A DNA stretch of 64,000 nucleotides, taken from Nigrospora sphaerica. Its lineage: Eukaryota > Ascomycota > Sordariomycetes > Amphisphaeriales > Apiosporaceae. Numbering within the stretch: the first letter of the stretch is position 1; every line of letters begins with the position of its first letter. Below the pieces are notes generated by a model, which saw only the letters and a list, made by a program, of their open reading frames with translations, had not been told where the DNA came from and did no database searches. The position numbers were made by a program, and so were the translations under genes. Shown piece by piece: positions 52,197-63,212 of this stretch. Location: positions 434,001-498,000 of the forward strand of contig JAGVVL010000029.1 of assembly GCA_018287875.1 (NCBI GenBank). The letters run 5' to 3'.

Positions 52197-52270
52197 TGCC
52201 GACGAGACGATTCGAACGCCCGACCTACTGATTACGAATCAGTTGCTCTGCCAAACTGAGCTACGTCGGC
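52197..52270 (-). tRNA. tRNA-Thr (anticodon CGU)
   Basis: Acceptor GCCGACG pairs with CGTCGGC. Anticodon stem ACTGA/TCAGT with loop TTCGTAA gives CGT. D-arm GCTCAGTTTGGCAGAGC, T-arm GGCGTTCGAATCGTC type. Discriminator A, CCA not encoded. The anticodon arm is nearly identical to tRNA-Thr(UGU) at 21.8 kb. Confidence 0.93.
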
Positions 52271-52503
52271 AAGGATTGTAAAATATCATAAGTGGAACCA
52301 TATGAACAATCTTATTGGTATTGGTTCACTATCCATGAAATGCTTAAACGCTGCTCATTTCCTATTAATGGTGATTAATTTATTATAGGTAGTTACCTTG
52401 GATAGAGCAATGCGCTTGCCTTGCTTTTGACAGCTGTGCATTCTCTCACTATCCTTGTTGAAATAAACCAATAAATGACCTTGATTAAGAGATTATATCA
52501 ACC

Positions 52504-54061
52504 ATGCTACAATTCATTCAGCCTTTTTCTTCTGGCTCTATTCAATCTAGCAGTCAATCCTCTATTAAGCCTAACCGTCTTATACAATGGGAGGGGTTGA
52601 ATGAAAAAGAGTTAATGCAGCTGCTTTATACAGAGTTCTCTAAACAGCCTACTGCATTATCAAAAAATAATTGGTTGCATCAGCTATGGCGCGACGAGGA
52701 AGCCGTATTCTATCAGTTAGTGCAAGCACATTTTAAAGAAATGCTTCCTATTTTATATACACCTACCGTCGGGGAAGCAGTAAAAGATTTTCCGAAAAAT
52801 CGCTCTAGTTTTCGGGGTTGTATATTAGCTATGAAGAGAAAGACCATATTGCGGCTTTGCTTGCACCCTATCAAGAAGGAATCATTCGTATTGCTGTGTT
52901 AACCGATGGTGAACGTATATTAGGGCTAGGGGACCAAGGGTTGGCAGGTATCGAAATATGTGTAGCTAAATCGATGCTTTATGTGCTTTGTGCTCAAATT
53001 CCTGCTTGTCATATTTTACCGATTTATATTGATGTCGGAACGAATAATCCAACATTATTGCAAGATCCTAACTATCAAGGGCACAGGGCACCTAGAATAA
53101 CAGGCCAAGCCTATGATGATTTTATGGATACCGTGGTAAAGAGCTTGCATAAAAAGTTTCCTGATATTTACCTACATTGGGAGGACTTAGAGCGAGATAA
53201 CGCAAAACGCCTTTTAGATTTGTATCGCCCTAATTTCCGAACCTTTAATGATGATATGCAAGGCACAGGCGTTGTGACCTTGGCCACTGCATTGCGGGCG
53301 GTTCAAATAACGAATGTACCACTTATTAAACAACGAATTGTTATTGTGGGGGAGGAGCAGCAGGCTTAGGTATTGCAGAGCAATTATGTGATGCCATGGT
53401 TAGAATGGGACTTTCCTTAGAAGAAGCAAGGAATAATATTTGGTTAATCGGTCGAAAAGGTCTATTGTTTTCAGACTCAAGTAATCTTACGGTTTTACAA
53501 AAACCTTATGCTCGTCCTGCTAAGGAGCGTGCTGATTACCATGAGGGAGACGCTTTAAAAGTTGTTGATTTGCAAATGGTCATTCAACAGGTGGAGCCTA
53601 CATTTTTAATTGGTTGTTCAGGGCAACCTCGCATGTTTACTGAATCGCTTATCAAAACCATGGCGCAAAAAGTAGAGCGCCCTATTATTTTTCCTTTATC
53701 CAATCCCACAGAGTGTTGTGAAGCCCATCCTGAAGAGCTTTTGCGTTGGACTCAATATAAAGCAATTGTTGCAACAGGGAGCCCCTTTGCGCCAGTGATG
53801 AGACAAGAAAAGCCTATTCCTATTGCGCAATGTAACAATGCATTGGTGTTTCCAGGGATTGCCTTGGGCATGCAAATGAGTCAAGCTTGCCAGTTAACGG
53901 ACCATCTGTTATGGGAAGCCTGTTGTGCATTATGTGAGGTCACAGGTGAGCTAGCAGGACCTTTGGCTTTGCTGCCTGATATGAAAGATATCCATCAAGT
54001 GACACAAAAAATTGCAAATAGGATGCAGCAAGCAGTTCAGTCTACGACACAGAAATCATGA
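52504..54061 (+). CDS. maeA: NAD-dependent malic enzyme, two frameshifts
   Basis: Converts malate to pyruvate and CO2. 'PILYTPTVGEAV', 'RGLYISYEEKDH', 'VLTDGERILGLGDQGLAG', 'FNDDMQGTG' (metal site) and NAD site 'VIVGGGAAGLGIAE' are all present once one base is added at G4 52814-52817 and at G5 53348-53352. C-terminal 'NNALVFPGIALG' is typical. Total is about 520 residues, the large malic enzyme type (E. coli MaeA 565). With sucCD and lpdA this shows an active organic-acid metabolism. Monocistronic. Confidence 0.94.
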
Positions 54062-54234
54062 GAAATTTAAAGTTCTTTCGTTTGTTTATAGGCCGAACCA
54101 AAAAATATGGGCTTTCTGATTCGAAAGCAATATTTGGAAAATAAGGTTCCCCCTTGTTTGATGAAGACTTATTATTTAGAATAAAGCCAGTTTATTTATC
54201 ATTTTATATCCAACCCCTTTTAAATAAGTAATTT

Positions 54235-54615
54235 ATGCGTCATTATGAAATAATGTTGGTCCTCCATCCAGAGCGACATGATGAAATGACTTCTATAGTA
54301 GATAGTTATGAAAAATTACTTCAGTCTACTGAAAGTAAAATTCATCGCTTGGAAGATTTTCAACGAACCTTAGCCTATCCTATTAATAAGCTCAATAAAG
54401 CAAACTATATTTTGCTAAACATTCAATGCACTCCAGAAGTGGCTCAACAATTAGAAGCAATCGTTGAGTACAATGATGCCGTACTCCGTTGTTTCCGTTT
54501 ACAACAAAAGCAAGCAGTGAGTGGACCTTCTGTTTTATACAATAAAAATTCTACGCTTTTAAGAAAAAAGCGAAGGAAGGAGAAGGGGTGTCTACACCAG
54601 CTGAAGAGATTGTGA
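54235..54615 (+). CDS. rpsF: 30S ribosomal protein S6
   Basis: bS6, first gene of the rpsF-rpsR-rplI-dnaB-alr operon. 'MRHYEIMLVLHPE' and 'LEDFQRTLAYPINKLNKANYILLNIQCTPE' are typical. The core ends near residue 98; a basic tail of about 25 residues follows and overlaps rpsR by 28 bp. The tail may be altered by a one-base loss in the A/T-rich run near 54560. Confidence 0.95.
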   Translation: MRHYEIMLVLHPERHDEMTSIVDSYEKLLQSTESKIHRLEDFQRTLAYPINKLNKANYILLNIQCTPEVAQQLEAIVEYNDAVLRCFRLQQKQAVSGPSVLYNKNSTLLRKKRRKEKGCLHQLKRL

Positions 54616-54866
54616 TCAAAACAGAAGATAAATCAGCTAAAAAAGGAAAATTCCGAACACTTCCAGAAATTACCTCTGAAGAGTTAGATTATAAAAATGT
54701 CGAGTTTTTATCTCATTTTTTAACCGATACAAAAAAAATAGCAAGAAATCGTGTCACAGGTGCTAAGCGCACGCAGCAAAGCCGCTTGAGTAGAGCAATT
54801 AAGCAAGCACGGTTTGTCGGTCTATTATCCCATTGTGATAAATATGCACAACCGGTGGCCTATTAA
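54588..54866 (+). CDS. rpsR: 30S ribosomal protein S18
   Basis: bS18 pairs with S6 on the 30S platform. 'LDYKNVEFLSHFLTDTKKI' and 'TGAKRTQQSRLSRAIKQARFVGLL' match the family; the N-terminal 25 residues are an acidic/basic extension. GTG start with GGAG upstream. 92 residues. Sequence departs from the usual 'RRLTGL' to 'NRVTGA'. Confidence 0.93.
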   Translation: MSTPAEEIVIKTEDKSAKKGKFRTLPEITSEELDYKNVEFLSHFLTDTKKIARNRVTGAKRTQQSRLSRAIKQARFVGLLSHCDKYAQPVAY

Positions 54867-54902
54867 ATATGATTCATGCAATTTATATGAGGGTAGTGTG
54901 TT

Positions 54903-55355
54903 ATGGAAATTAGTATTATTTCTCTTGAAAGCCATAAAGGCACCAAGTTAGGGGAAGAGCGAAAAGTGCGTCGTGGATATGCACGCTATTTAATACGCAA
55001 GAAAAAAGCGTTGCCTTATACCGAAGCGGATGTTGCTCAATTCTCTCAAATGCGAGCTGAATTAGAAAAACAAGAAACCCAAAAACGTGAGGAAGCTCAA
55101 GCAACAGCTGAGAAACTCAAGGCGTTATCCATTCAACTACACAGTCGAGCAGCAGATGCTAAACGCTTGTATGGTTCAATCGGCGCTAAAGAAATTGCAG
55201 CATTTATTACAGCAGAAGGTATTGCAGTCGATAAATCCGAAATTTCAGTGAAAGGCGGTGCTATTCGTGAATTAGGAGAACATCCTGTGGTCATACACTT
55301 GCACGATCAAGTATCAGTAGAGGTGACAGTGCACATCGTACCTCCTGCGGCGTAA
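54903..55355 (+). CDS. rplI: 50S ribosomal protein L9
   Basis: bL9. The N-terminal domain reads 'GTKLGEERKVRRGYARYLI', followed by the long connecting helix and the C-terminal 'GSIGAKEIAAFI' domain. 150 residues, usual length. 14 bp before dnaB. Confidence 0.95.
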   Translation: MEISIISLESHKGTKLGEERKVRRGYARYLIRKKKALPYTEADVAQFSQMRAELEKQETQKREEAQATAEKLKALSIQLHSRAADAKRLYGSIGAKEIAAFITAEGIAVDKSEISVKGGAIRELGEHPVVIHLHDQVSVEVTVHIVPPAA

Positions 55356-55368
55356 GTGAGTCAAAAAT

Positions 55369-56711
55369 ATGCCTACCGTACCAAACCTTGTGCGGGCAGC
55401 CCCGCATTCATTTGAAGCGGAGCAGGCAGTATTAGGCGGCCTGATGTTAGATAATCAGGCCTGGGATAAGATTGCAGATCGACTAAGACCGCAAGATTTT
55501 CACCAACCGAAACATCAATTAATTTTTGAAAGTATCCTTAAATTAATAGATAACCATCAGCCTTTTGACATTCTTACGGTCACCAATCAACTAAAAGGAA
55601 ATGAAGCGTGGAAAGAGGATAATGTTTACCTTTTAGAACTTGCGAATACGATTCCTAGTGCAGCTAATATTGTGGCATATGCTGCCATCATCAAAGAATA
55701 TGCAATTCGAAGGAGTTGATTCATACCGCAACGAATATGGTCGAAAAAGCCTCAAGTACGGCACACACTGAAGCCGCTGAGATTTTAGATGAAGCCGAAC
55801 GACTCATTTTCCAAATTGCTGAACAACACAATCCGGTCGCTGGCCCTCAACCCATTAGTGATTTGCTAACGCAGGCGATTCATCGAGTAGAAACTTTATT
55901 TCATTCTCCTAGCACAGTGACTGGTTTATCGACCGGTTATGTGGATTTAGATAAATTAACCTCTGGCTTGCAAGCAGGGGATCTGGTTGTACTGGCTGGT
56001 CGTCCCGCTATGGGTAAAACGAGTCTAGCTATGAATATTGTAGAGCAAGCGGCTATTAAAGACAGTAAACCTGTGTTAGTTTTTAGTATGGAAATGCCAG
56101 GTGAATTACTAGCGATGCGATTGATGTCTTCTTTAGGAAGAGTAGATCAACATCGAGTGAGAACTGGTCAACTGAATGATGAAGATTGGCCTCGCATTAC
56201 TTCAGCGGTCAGTATGCTATCACAAGCAAAGCTGTTTATTGATGATACGCCTATATTAAGTCCTACCGATATAAGAGCGCGAGCTAGACGCTTAGCACGT
56301 GCTGAAGGCCAGCTTGGTTTAATTGTCATTGATTATTTACAATTAATGCATGTCGCAGGAATCCGTGAAAATCGAACGATGGAAATTTCTGTGATTTCAC
56401 GAAGCTTAAAAGCCTTAGCTAAAGAACTCGGGGTCCCAGTAATCGCGCTCTCTCAGTTAAATCGTGGGTTAGAGCAACGCGCAGATAAGCGCCCGATTAT
56501 GTCGGATCTAAGAGATTCTGGCGCGATAGAGCAAGATGCTGATCTTATTTTATTTATCTATCGCGATGAAGTGTATAATGAAAATAGTACGGAAAAAGGT
56601 TCAGCAGAAATTATTATTGCTAAGCAACGAAATGGTCCTATCGGCAAAGTATATTTAACTTTTTTAGGAAAATATACTCGATTTGAAAATTTTACGACGG
56701 AACGTTATTAA
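55369..56711 (+). CDS. dnaB: Replicative DNA helicase DnaB, one frameshift
   Basis: Hexameric helicase of the replication fork. N-terminal domain 'PHSFEAEQAVLGGLMLDNQAWD'; RecA-like domain with Walker A 'AGRPAMGKTSLAMNI', Walker B 'LIVIDYLQLM' and 'SDLRDSGAIEQDADLILFIYR'. A one-base loss at 55709-55713 separates 55369..55719 from 55716..56711; correction gives 'YAIRRELIHTATNMVEKAS'. About 448 residues, normal. The DUF721 protein at 35.7 kb may be its loader. Confidence 0.96.
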
Positions 56712-56723
56712 CATGTAACTAAT

Positions 56724-57826
56724 ATGACAGGATATGCGCGAGGAGTAATGGAAATTAATGCGCAAGCTTTAAAGGATAATGCCAAAGTTCTAAAAAGATT
56801 GGCGGGTAAAGCCGGTTTTATTGCAGTCATTAAAGCAAATGCGTATGGACACGGATTGGTTAATATCGCCACTTTACTAGATCAAGTGGTGGATGGGTTT
56901 GGGGTGGCTTGTGTAGAAGAAGCCCTTACCCTTCGTAAAAAAGGTATTCAGAGCAAAATACTGGTTTTAGAAGGAGCCTTTACTGCTAAAGATTATGAAG
57001 TCGCTCAACGCTTTCAATTGGATATGGTGATGCACCAAAAATGCCAATATTCATGGTGGAAGCACACGACTTTCGAGCAACCCATCCATATATGGTTAAA
57101 AGTCAACACCGGCATGAATCGTTTAGGCTTTGACCCTTTAAAGATTTCTGATCTCTTATACGAGTTACAAAAAGCACCTTCTGTTCAGTCAATAGTCTTG
57201 ATGAGTCATCTAGCGCGCGCTGATCAATTAACCCATGATTTTACCCGCTTACAGCAACAGGTTTTTGAAGCCTCTCAGCCCTTACGCAAACAAACTAACC
57301 TCACTTATAGTTTAGCTAACTCTGCCGCTCTATTAGAGTGGCCAGCGCTACATTACGATTGGGTAAGAGCAGGACTTGCGTTATATGGCATCTCACCTTT
57401 TGAAAATACCTTAGCAGAACATCATAGCTTGCAACCTGTGATGACGTTACGAGCGAAGCTTATCGCAATACAAAGCGTACAAGCTGGTGATTGGATAGGG
57501 TATTACGGGCGTATGCGTTCTACTAAAGCAATGTGTATTGGTGTGGTTAGTTTTGGCTATGGAGACGGCTATCCTTACGAAGCCCCTTCAGGGACGCCTG
57601 TATTATTTAAGGGTCGACGTCTCCCTATTGTCGGTCAAGTGTCGATGGATATGTTAACGATCGACTTAAGTGATGCACAAGACGCCAAAGTAGGTGATTC
57701 GATTACATTATGGGGGAAGGATTACCATTAGAGCTAATCGCCAAAGCCAGTAACCGATCTTGTTATGAACTCTTGTGTGGTGTGCAACGTTATCTATCAC
57801 CACGCCTAGGAATGGAGATTACATGA
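56724..57826 (+). CDS. alr: Alanine racemase, one frameshift near the end
   Basis: Makes D-alanine for peptidoglycan. PLP lysine in 'FIAVIKANAYGHGLV', catalytic Tyr region 'SFGYGDGYPYEAPSG', and 'YDWVRAGLALYGISP'. One base at G5 57712-57716 extends 'LWGEGLPLELIAKASN' to the stop at 57824-57826 and gives about 367 residues. The stop overlaps the next start (ATGA). Confidence 0.95.
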
Positions 57827-58236
57827 CAGTCAGCAATGTGCGGCTTTATATCGTATGGTTTGCGGTTATGATACAGTGTAGTGGATGTTTTTGGGTGTAT
57901 CGTATAGAGGAAGTAGTAGTACCGCAAAATCTTACAATTGACAGGGTTGGGAAGTTACGATTGAATACCAATAATCCTATGGTGTACTTATATCATGCAG
58001 ATACTTTGCGTTTGCTGGATTTTTTAAGTACCGCAGAACCTAATGCTAGCATCCGATGGAGAAGCTATTTGATGACCTATACTTTAAGCAGTCACGCCAT
58101 TTTTCTTGATAAGGATGGCTGTCCTTGTCGAACGTATCAGTTACAAGCCACTTCTATTTTACCTTTTAAAAAATCATTGATTTTTTCAGATACTGCCTGT
58201 CGTTCAGTGGATGGGCAGTGGAAAAGTATTCGCTAA
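57823..58236 (+). CDS. Small lipoprotein, surface-antigen-like
   Basis: 137 residues with a lipoprotein signal: 'VRLYIVWFAVMIQCSGC', the Cys of the lipobox at about residue 19. The C-terminal half has 'RTYQLQATS' and 'ACRSVDGQWKSIR', which resembles the end of the RT0821/Lpp0805-type surface proteins ('CR..DG.W'). Its ATG overlaps the alr stop (ATGA), so it joins that operon. Likely attached to the outer membrane; function unknown. Confidence 0.6.
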   Translation: MTVSNVRLYIVWFAVMIQCSGCFWVYRIEEVVVPQNLTIDRVGKLRLNTNNPMVYLYHADTLRLLDFLSTAEPNASIRWRSYLMTYTLSSHAIFLDKDGCPCRTYQLQATSILPFKKSLIFSDTACRSVDGQWKSIR

Positions 58237-58285
58237 GCGCTTTTATTTTTCTCTTTACTTCTTTTTCTCTCCCATTGATCTTTTT

Positions 58286-61200
58286 ATGCAACATTTTATC
58301 TTACTCTTTTCATTGCTTGGGTTGGTTGGATCTAGTTTTGCTAGGGCTGAATTGCTTGTAGAACCAAGCAGTCAGGTGCAATTAGGATATGAGCGCCATA
58401 CCTTAAGGAGCCGAAAACCTGATGTACAAATGGAAGTAGGTGGTCGATTGATAGGACATCACAAAGCAATGGTAGGAGTGAGTGGTACATTTAATGGGCT
58501 AGCTTTAGCTAATAATACGAGTTTTTATACTAATTTAGGGCAAATCGGATGGCGGATACATGGACGATGGATTCAAACACCTACGTTACTAGTCGGGGGT
58601 TACATTAGCCAAGAAGGGTGCTTTCCTTATTACTGGGATACCTTATTACGCGATATGAGAGCCTCGGCTCTTAAGCCAATTTGGTCAGGTGGAGTAGATG
58701 TGATTATGCTGCCTGCATTGTGGAATCTCACCTACCCTGTACAAATGACAGTCGGCAGCTATTACAATATGGCTGCCTCTGATGCACCAAGATATCAGGA
58801 TTTAATGGCTTATGAAAAAGGTGGCTGGGTACTTCAGGTTAAAGGAGAACTCTTAAGTCAACTTAAGATGGGGATAAAACTATATCACCGACTGCATCAG
58901 GGTAAAACCTATAGTTACCCAACAGAAGCGCTTGAGCCTTTTAAGTCTTCATTATTGCATCATAGTGGAGGGCTTTGCGCACTTATTGATTATAAGCCTA
59001 ATACCTATAACGTATTTAAAGGAGAAGCGGGATGGGATACCCAAAGAGGATGGCTTTTAAAACTTGCACTGTCAGTGAATATGTTTGGTCCTACTGCCTC
59101 TTCTCAATCGTTACAAAGTTACTTAAGACAAGAGATGCCTCTTTTAAGGAGTCCCTTGTTATTTGTGCAGGAGATCGGTGGGGAGATACAAGGTAAAAAA
59201 GAGTCAGAGGGAGTACCAATACTAACTACTGATGTGGTTGGAAATATTGATCCATTTAAGATGCAAGAGCAGGGGTATCGTATTCCGCCTAAACTATGGA
59301 GGTATGATGAAGATATTAATAAAGCACCTAGTATCATTAGCGCAAGACAGTTTGTAAAACTTTACTTTGGCAAAATACCTCAGAACGCCACACAATGGTT
59401 AAGCGAAGCATCTGATCAAATTAAAGCTAACCCTCTATTAAATCAGGATCCATTGGCTCAAAAGGATCTATTGAATGTCATAAAATATCTGCAACAGCTA
59501 TATAATATTCCTTTACATAATGCGTCCTATAACGCAATAGGAGACTGGGTTGCTCGTAAGAGGGTAGTTCTTTATCCATTTGATCAAATAGAGGTTGATG
59601 CCTGCGATAGTCGATTAGATGCAGCAGTTAAGCGGTTTTTCACAAACAAGCAAGAAGGTACTATTGATTTTAAGAAGACATATCCTCGATTATATGATCA
59701 CCCTATTGCCTCTATAGATGCTCGTATTCTACTGGATATACATTGCCTTAGATTGCATGCGTCAAGTCTTTATAAAAAAATTAAAGGATATGAGGCACAG
59801 TTGGAACGTCCAACAAAAGCTTTAGAAAAAGATGCTGATAATAAGCTATTTAAGAATAATAGTACAAATACACAAGCTAAATTAGATAAACAGATACAGC
59901 AAGGTTATCAAGAGATATATCTGTTATTACAATACGAATTAGAAAATTTGCAGCAGGAATTGGCAAGTATTATGGAACGCTTACAATCTGAACAATATTC
60001 GCCAGAGGCCCTTACAAAAAATCTCCATGCTTGGTGTATTAATTTGGCCAATAATATAAATGATATATTTCAAAATAGATGCATAAAAGGTGATTCGTCT
60101 ATTTTAATTGAGCAGATATGCGATCTTATGACTCCTCTTAAAGCATGGGAAGAAAAGCATACGCTGAACTTAAAAACAACGCCTTTACTAGCCCGTATGT
60201 TGTCCTATACGGTTGTATTAGAGAAAATGTGTGACCTGAAAGGTATGATTACACAGGCAAAAAGTGAGCATGTAACAATACAAGATAAATTAACTGAGAT
60301 AAAATCCCACCAAAATCAATTAAAGAAAGCCTTAGACACTTTGGTGGTGCCTGTATTCTTGAAAGATTATGATGGAGATTTGGATACCTTAGACCTTCTA
60401 GAAAATCTAAAAGATAATGCTACTAATAGTAACGAAGAAAGAGAACTATTCCAAGGAATGTTCGACCTAGCTAGTGAGTTAGACCAGCTAGAGGAATATT
60501 GGAAGATGTATAAAGAATTACCAATTGAATTACAAAGGTTTCGAGGTGGACTAAAAGATATTATCAGTCCAACTGGCTTAAAATATGAAAAACATGATCC
60601 AAATGCCATCATCAAAAGGATCACAAATCGGAGTGTTAGCCTGGTTGATAATATAAATGATATTTTTGAGTGCATATCCACAAATGGAGAGGAGTCTATT
60701 TCGTCCAGTCAAATAAAGACTGTCATGAGACATTTTAAACGATGGGAAGCCCAGAATATTGAAGGCAAGGAAAAACTCTCATCTTTACTGGAAGACATGC
60801 ACTCCTATGTCGTCTTATTAGAGCAAATTCGTGATTTGAGTAATGTCGTTGAAACCGTCAAGCAGGCTACAGTGACAACGAAGGATAAATTAAGAGAAAT
60901 ACAAACCTCCCAAGAAAGTTTGCAAAAGACCTTAACGGATTTTATTATTCCCGTATCCTCACCACGTTATGGTGAAGGATTAAGCACCTTGGAGCTTTTA
61001 GAAAAACTGAAAGATGACCTTAATAAGCATAACGAAGAAAGAACGCTCCTCGGCACAATTTTTAATCTAGCTAATACGTTAGAGAAGGACCATAAAACCA
61101 TAGTTACCGAGCCAAAAGCGCTATCTAAAACTCCACTTATTGGTGAAGATAAGAGGTTGAATAACAGGGGCTTACATGATAAAAGCCCAGAGATACTAAA

Positions 61201-63091
61201 GTTGCTTACGTCTAAGGAAAAAAGAGGGCTCCAAAAAAGAATAGAAATGCCACTAATTTCGATGGGCCCTCAAGAGAACAAAGCGTAACCTTGCCAAAAC
61301 CTTTAGCTAAAGATCAAGCTGTAGAAGATGATTCTCATATAGAAGCAAAAAATCTTGACGGTATTGATGCTTTTGATGAGTTAAATGCCTTTGGTTTACC
61401 TTCTTCTTTAATAAAAGCAAATACAGAGGCTGATGCTCAAGGTCCATCAAGTGATGACTTGGGAAATAATTTGCAAAAATCCCCTCCCGCATTTATTAGC
61501 TCAGAGCCTGGGTACTTCGATGGGTTTGATAACACTTTTATTGCAGCAAATGATGCTTTAGCAACTCCGGCACAGAAAAGACCCTCTATTCACTCTCAAG
61601 GAACTAGTTTTTCTAATCCAAATGAAGAGCAACCCCCACGTCTAGAAAGCGGTATGCCAACACCTTTTACTAGCAGAGCAGACGAAACACCATATCGTGA
61701 GGGTGACGACCGATCAAAATGGTGGGAAGAAAAGAAAGCAGGTTTAAACAATGCGAATGTTATTAGATTAATGCAAGAGAAAAAGTTGCTGCCACAAGGT
61801 GAGATAACCTGGATTGAAGTAGTACATGCGCTATATAAGGTAAAAAAGATTTTCCTAATCGCGAAGTAAAGGACTTGGCCGCTAATAGATATGAAATTGA
61901 GAGTGCTTTGTTACAAGCTGTTATCCCAGAATTTTTAGACTGGCCTCAAATAGTAGAGCAACCTAAAGATTGGAAAGAGCTACAACCATTGATGGAAACG
62001 ATAAAGACTACTCTAGTACAGAATGGTAAGGTTAAGAAAGAAAGCACATGGAACGATATTATTGCATGTTACGAAGATCTCTGGACGCAAGAAGACTTTA
62101 TTTTAAGGAATTTAGATAAAAACACCCTGAAACAGCCCCAAAAATTTCGGGATGCTTTTATGAATGATAGCTTAAAAAATTATAAACTATGCATTCAAAA
62201 GTGCTTTTCAGAGTTTTTCCCAACAGAAAAACCTGAGAATTTTACTTTGAAAAAATGTTTGAGTGAGATAAAAATAAAGCTTTCTATTCCAGAGACTAGA
62301 AGCTTTTTATCCTTTGAAACAGAGAATTTAGCTCGTCTGATTGATAACGCGTTAAATCAGAAATTAAAAAAAGACGAGTTACCTCTGGCATATCGTGGAA
62401 CAGTGAATGCGCTACGTTTGCAACTAGGTAGTTTGTTATTAAACAAGATGCGATATGATGCTAAAAACTGGATACCAATGGAGCAGGATCTTATATCAGA
62501 CTTGGATGCTAATATTCAAGCACTTGATAAGATAGGTATTGTGGATCAAAAACCAAAAAAATGGGAAAATATTGAACGTTTTATGGGAGTAGTTGACGAT
62601 TTCTTAATTCAAAAAAACGTAATTCAGGAAGGTATGAAATGGTTAGCGGTTATTGATGCATTCGAAACACAGACTTCTTCTGAAGAAAAAGCGATTTTCG
62701 TGCCAAATATAAAAAAGAATATATTGCTCCTGAAACAGCCCGCGAGTCTTTACTTGCTTACAACGTAAAGAAATATGTAATCGAAGCTTTCAAAGAATTT
62801 GTCCCCCAGAGTAACCCAAAGGAATACCTATTACATGGTATGTTAAACATGATACAGGAAAAAATTCTTGCTTCTGAACCCGAAAGTATGCAATGGGAGA
62901 TAGAACAGTTAGAAGCATCTTTGCTTAAACAAAAAGATGTGAATCGCTTGTCAATACCTACAGTTAATGCCCGCCGCGTCGTATTTGCTGTGAAGGCTCT
63001 TGAGGAGAAACTACTCTATCTCTTACAAGATGAATCAGGTTCAGTTTATACTAAAAGTTCTAACAGGACCCGTCACTCTAAAAGAAAATAG
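58286..63091 (+). CDS. Giant surface protein: inverse-autotransporter-like barrel plus long helical passenger (three frameshifts)
   Basis: About 1,600 residues over four frames (58211..61288, 61291..61869, 61875..62768, 62840..63091). One base near 61250, one at A6 61842-61847 ('YKVKKDFPNREVKDLAANRY') and one at A5 62686-62690 ('EEKSDFRAKYKKEYIAPETA') join them. Layout: signal peptide 'ILLFSLLGLVGSSFARA'; barrel to about residue 295 with 'LLVGGYISQ', 'SGGVDVIMLPALWNLT' and closing 'LQSYLRQEMPLLRSPLL'; coiled-coil region with a 199-residue tandem duplication; an acidic Ser/Pro linker about residues 1000-1140; and a helical C-terminal part. Start 58286 is chosen because it places the signal peptide at the N terminus. 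Inferred role: exported adhesin or effector; no catalytic motif seen. Confidence 0.6.
60005..61090 (+). repeat. Tandem 199-residue (597-bp) duplication in the giant protein
   Basis: AATATAAATGATAT occurs at 60053 and 60650, 597 bp apart. Protein landmarks repeat in the same order: 'NINDIFQ'/'NINDIFE', 'MLSYTVVLEKMCDL'/'MHSYVVLLEQIRDL', 'QDKLTEIKSHQ'/'KDKLREIQTSQ', 'LDLLENLKDN'/'LELLEKLKDD'. The copies are diverged, so the duplication is old. Confidence 0.8.
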
Positions 63092-63100
63092 TAATACGAC

Positions 63101-63121
63101 CCCCTCCTATCCAACGAGGGG
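63101..63121. terminator. Hairpin after the giant gene
   Basis: CCCCTC (63101-63106) and GAGGGG (63116-63121) with a 9-nt loop, 10 bp after the stop. It lacks a clean T tract. Confidence 0.45.
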
Positions 63122-63212
63122 TAACTTACCTTATTTGTCTCACCCAACAGACTTGCTTCCCTTCGCCTGATCGCGTATTGTAGAAAGAGTTCTGCGTTTT
63201 ATACATAGGGAA

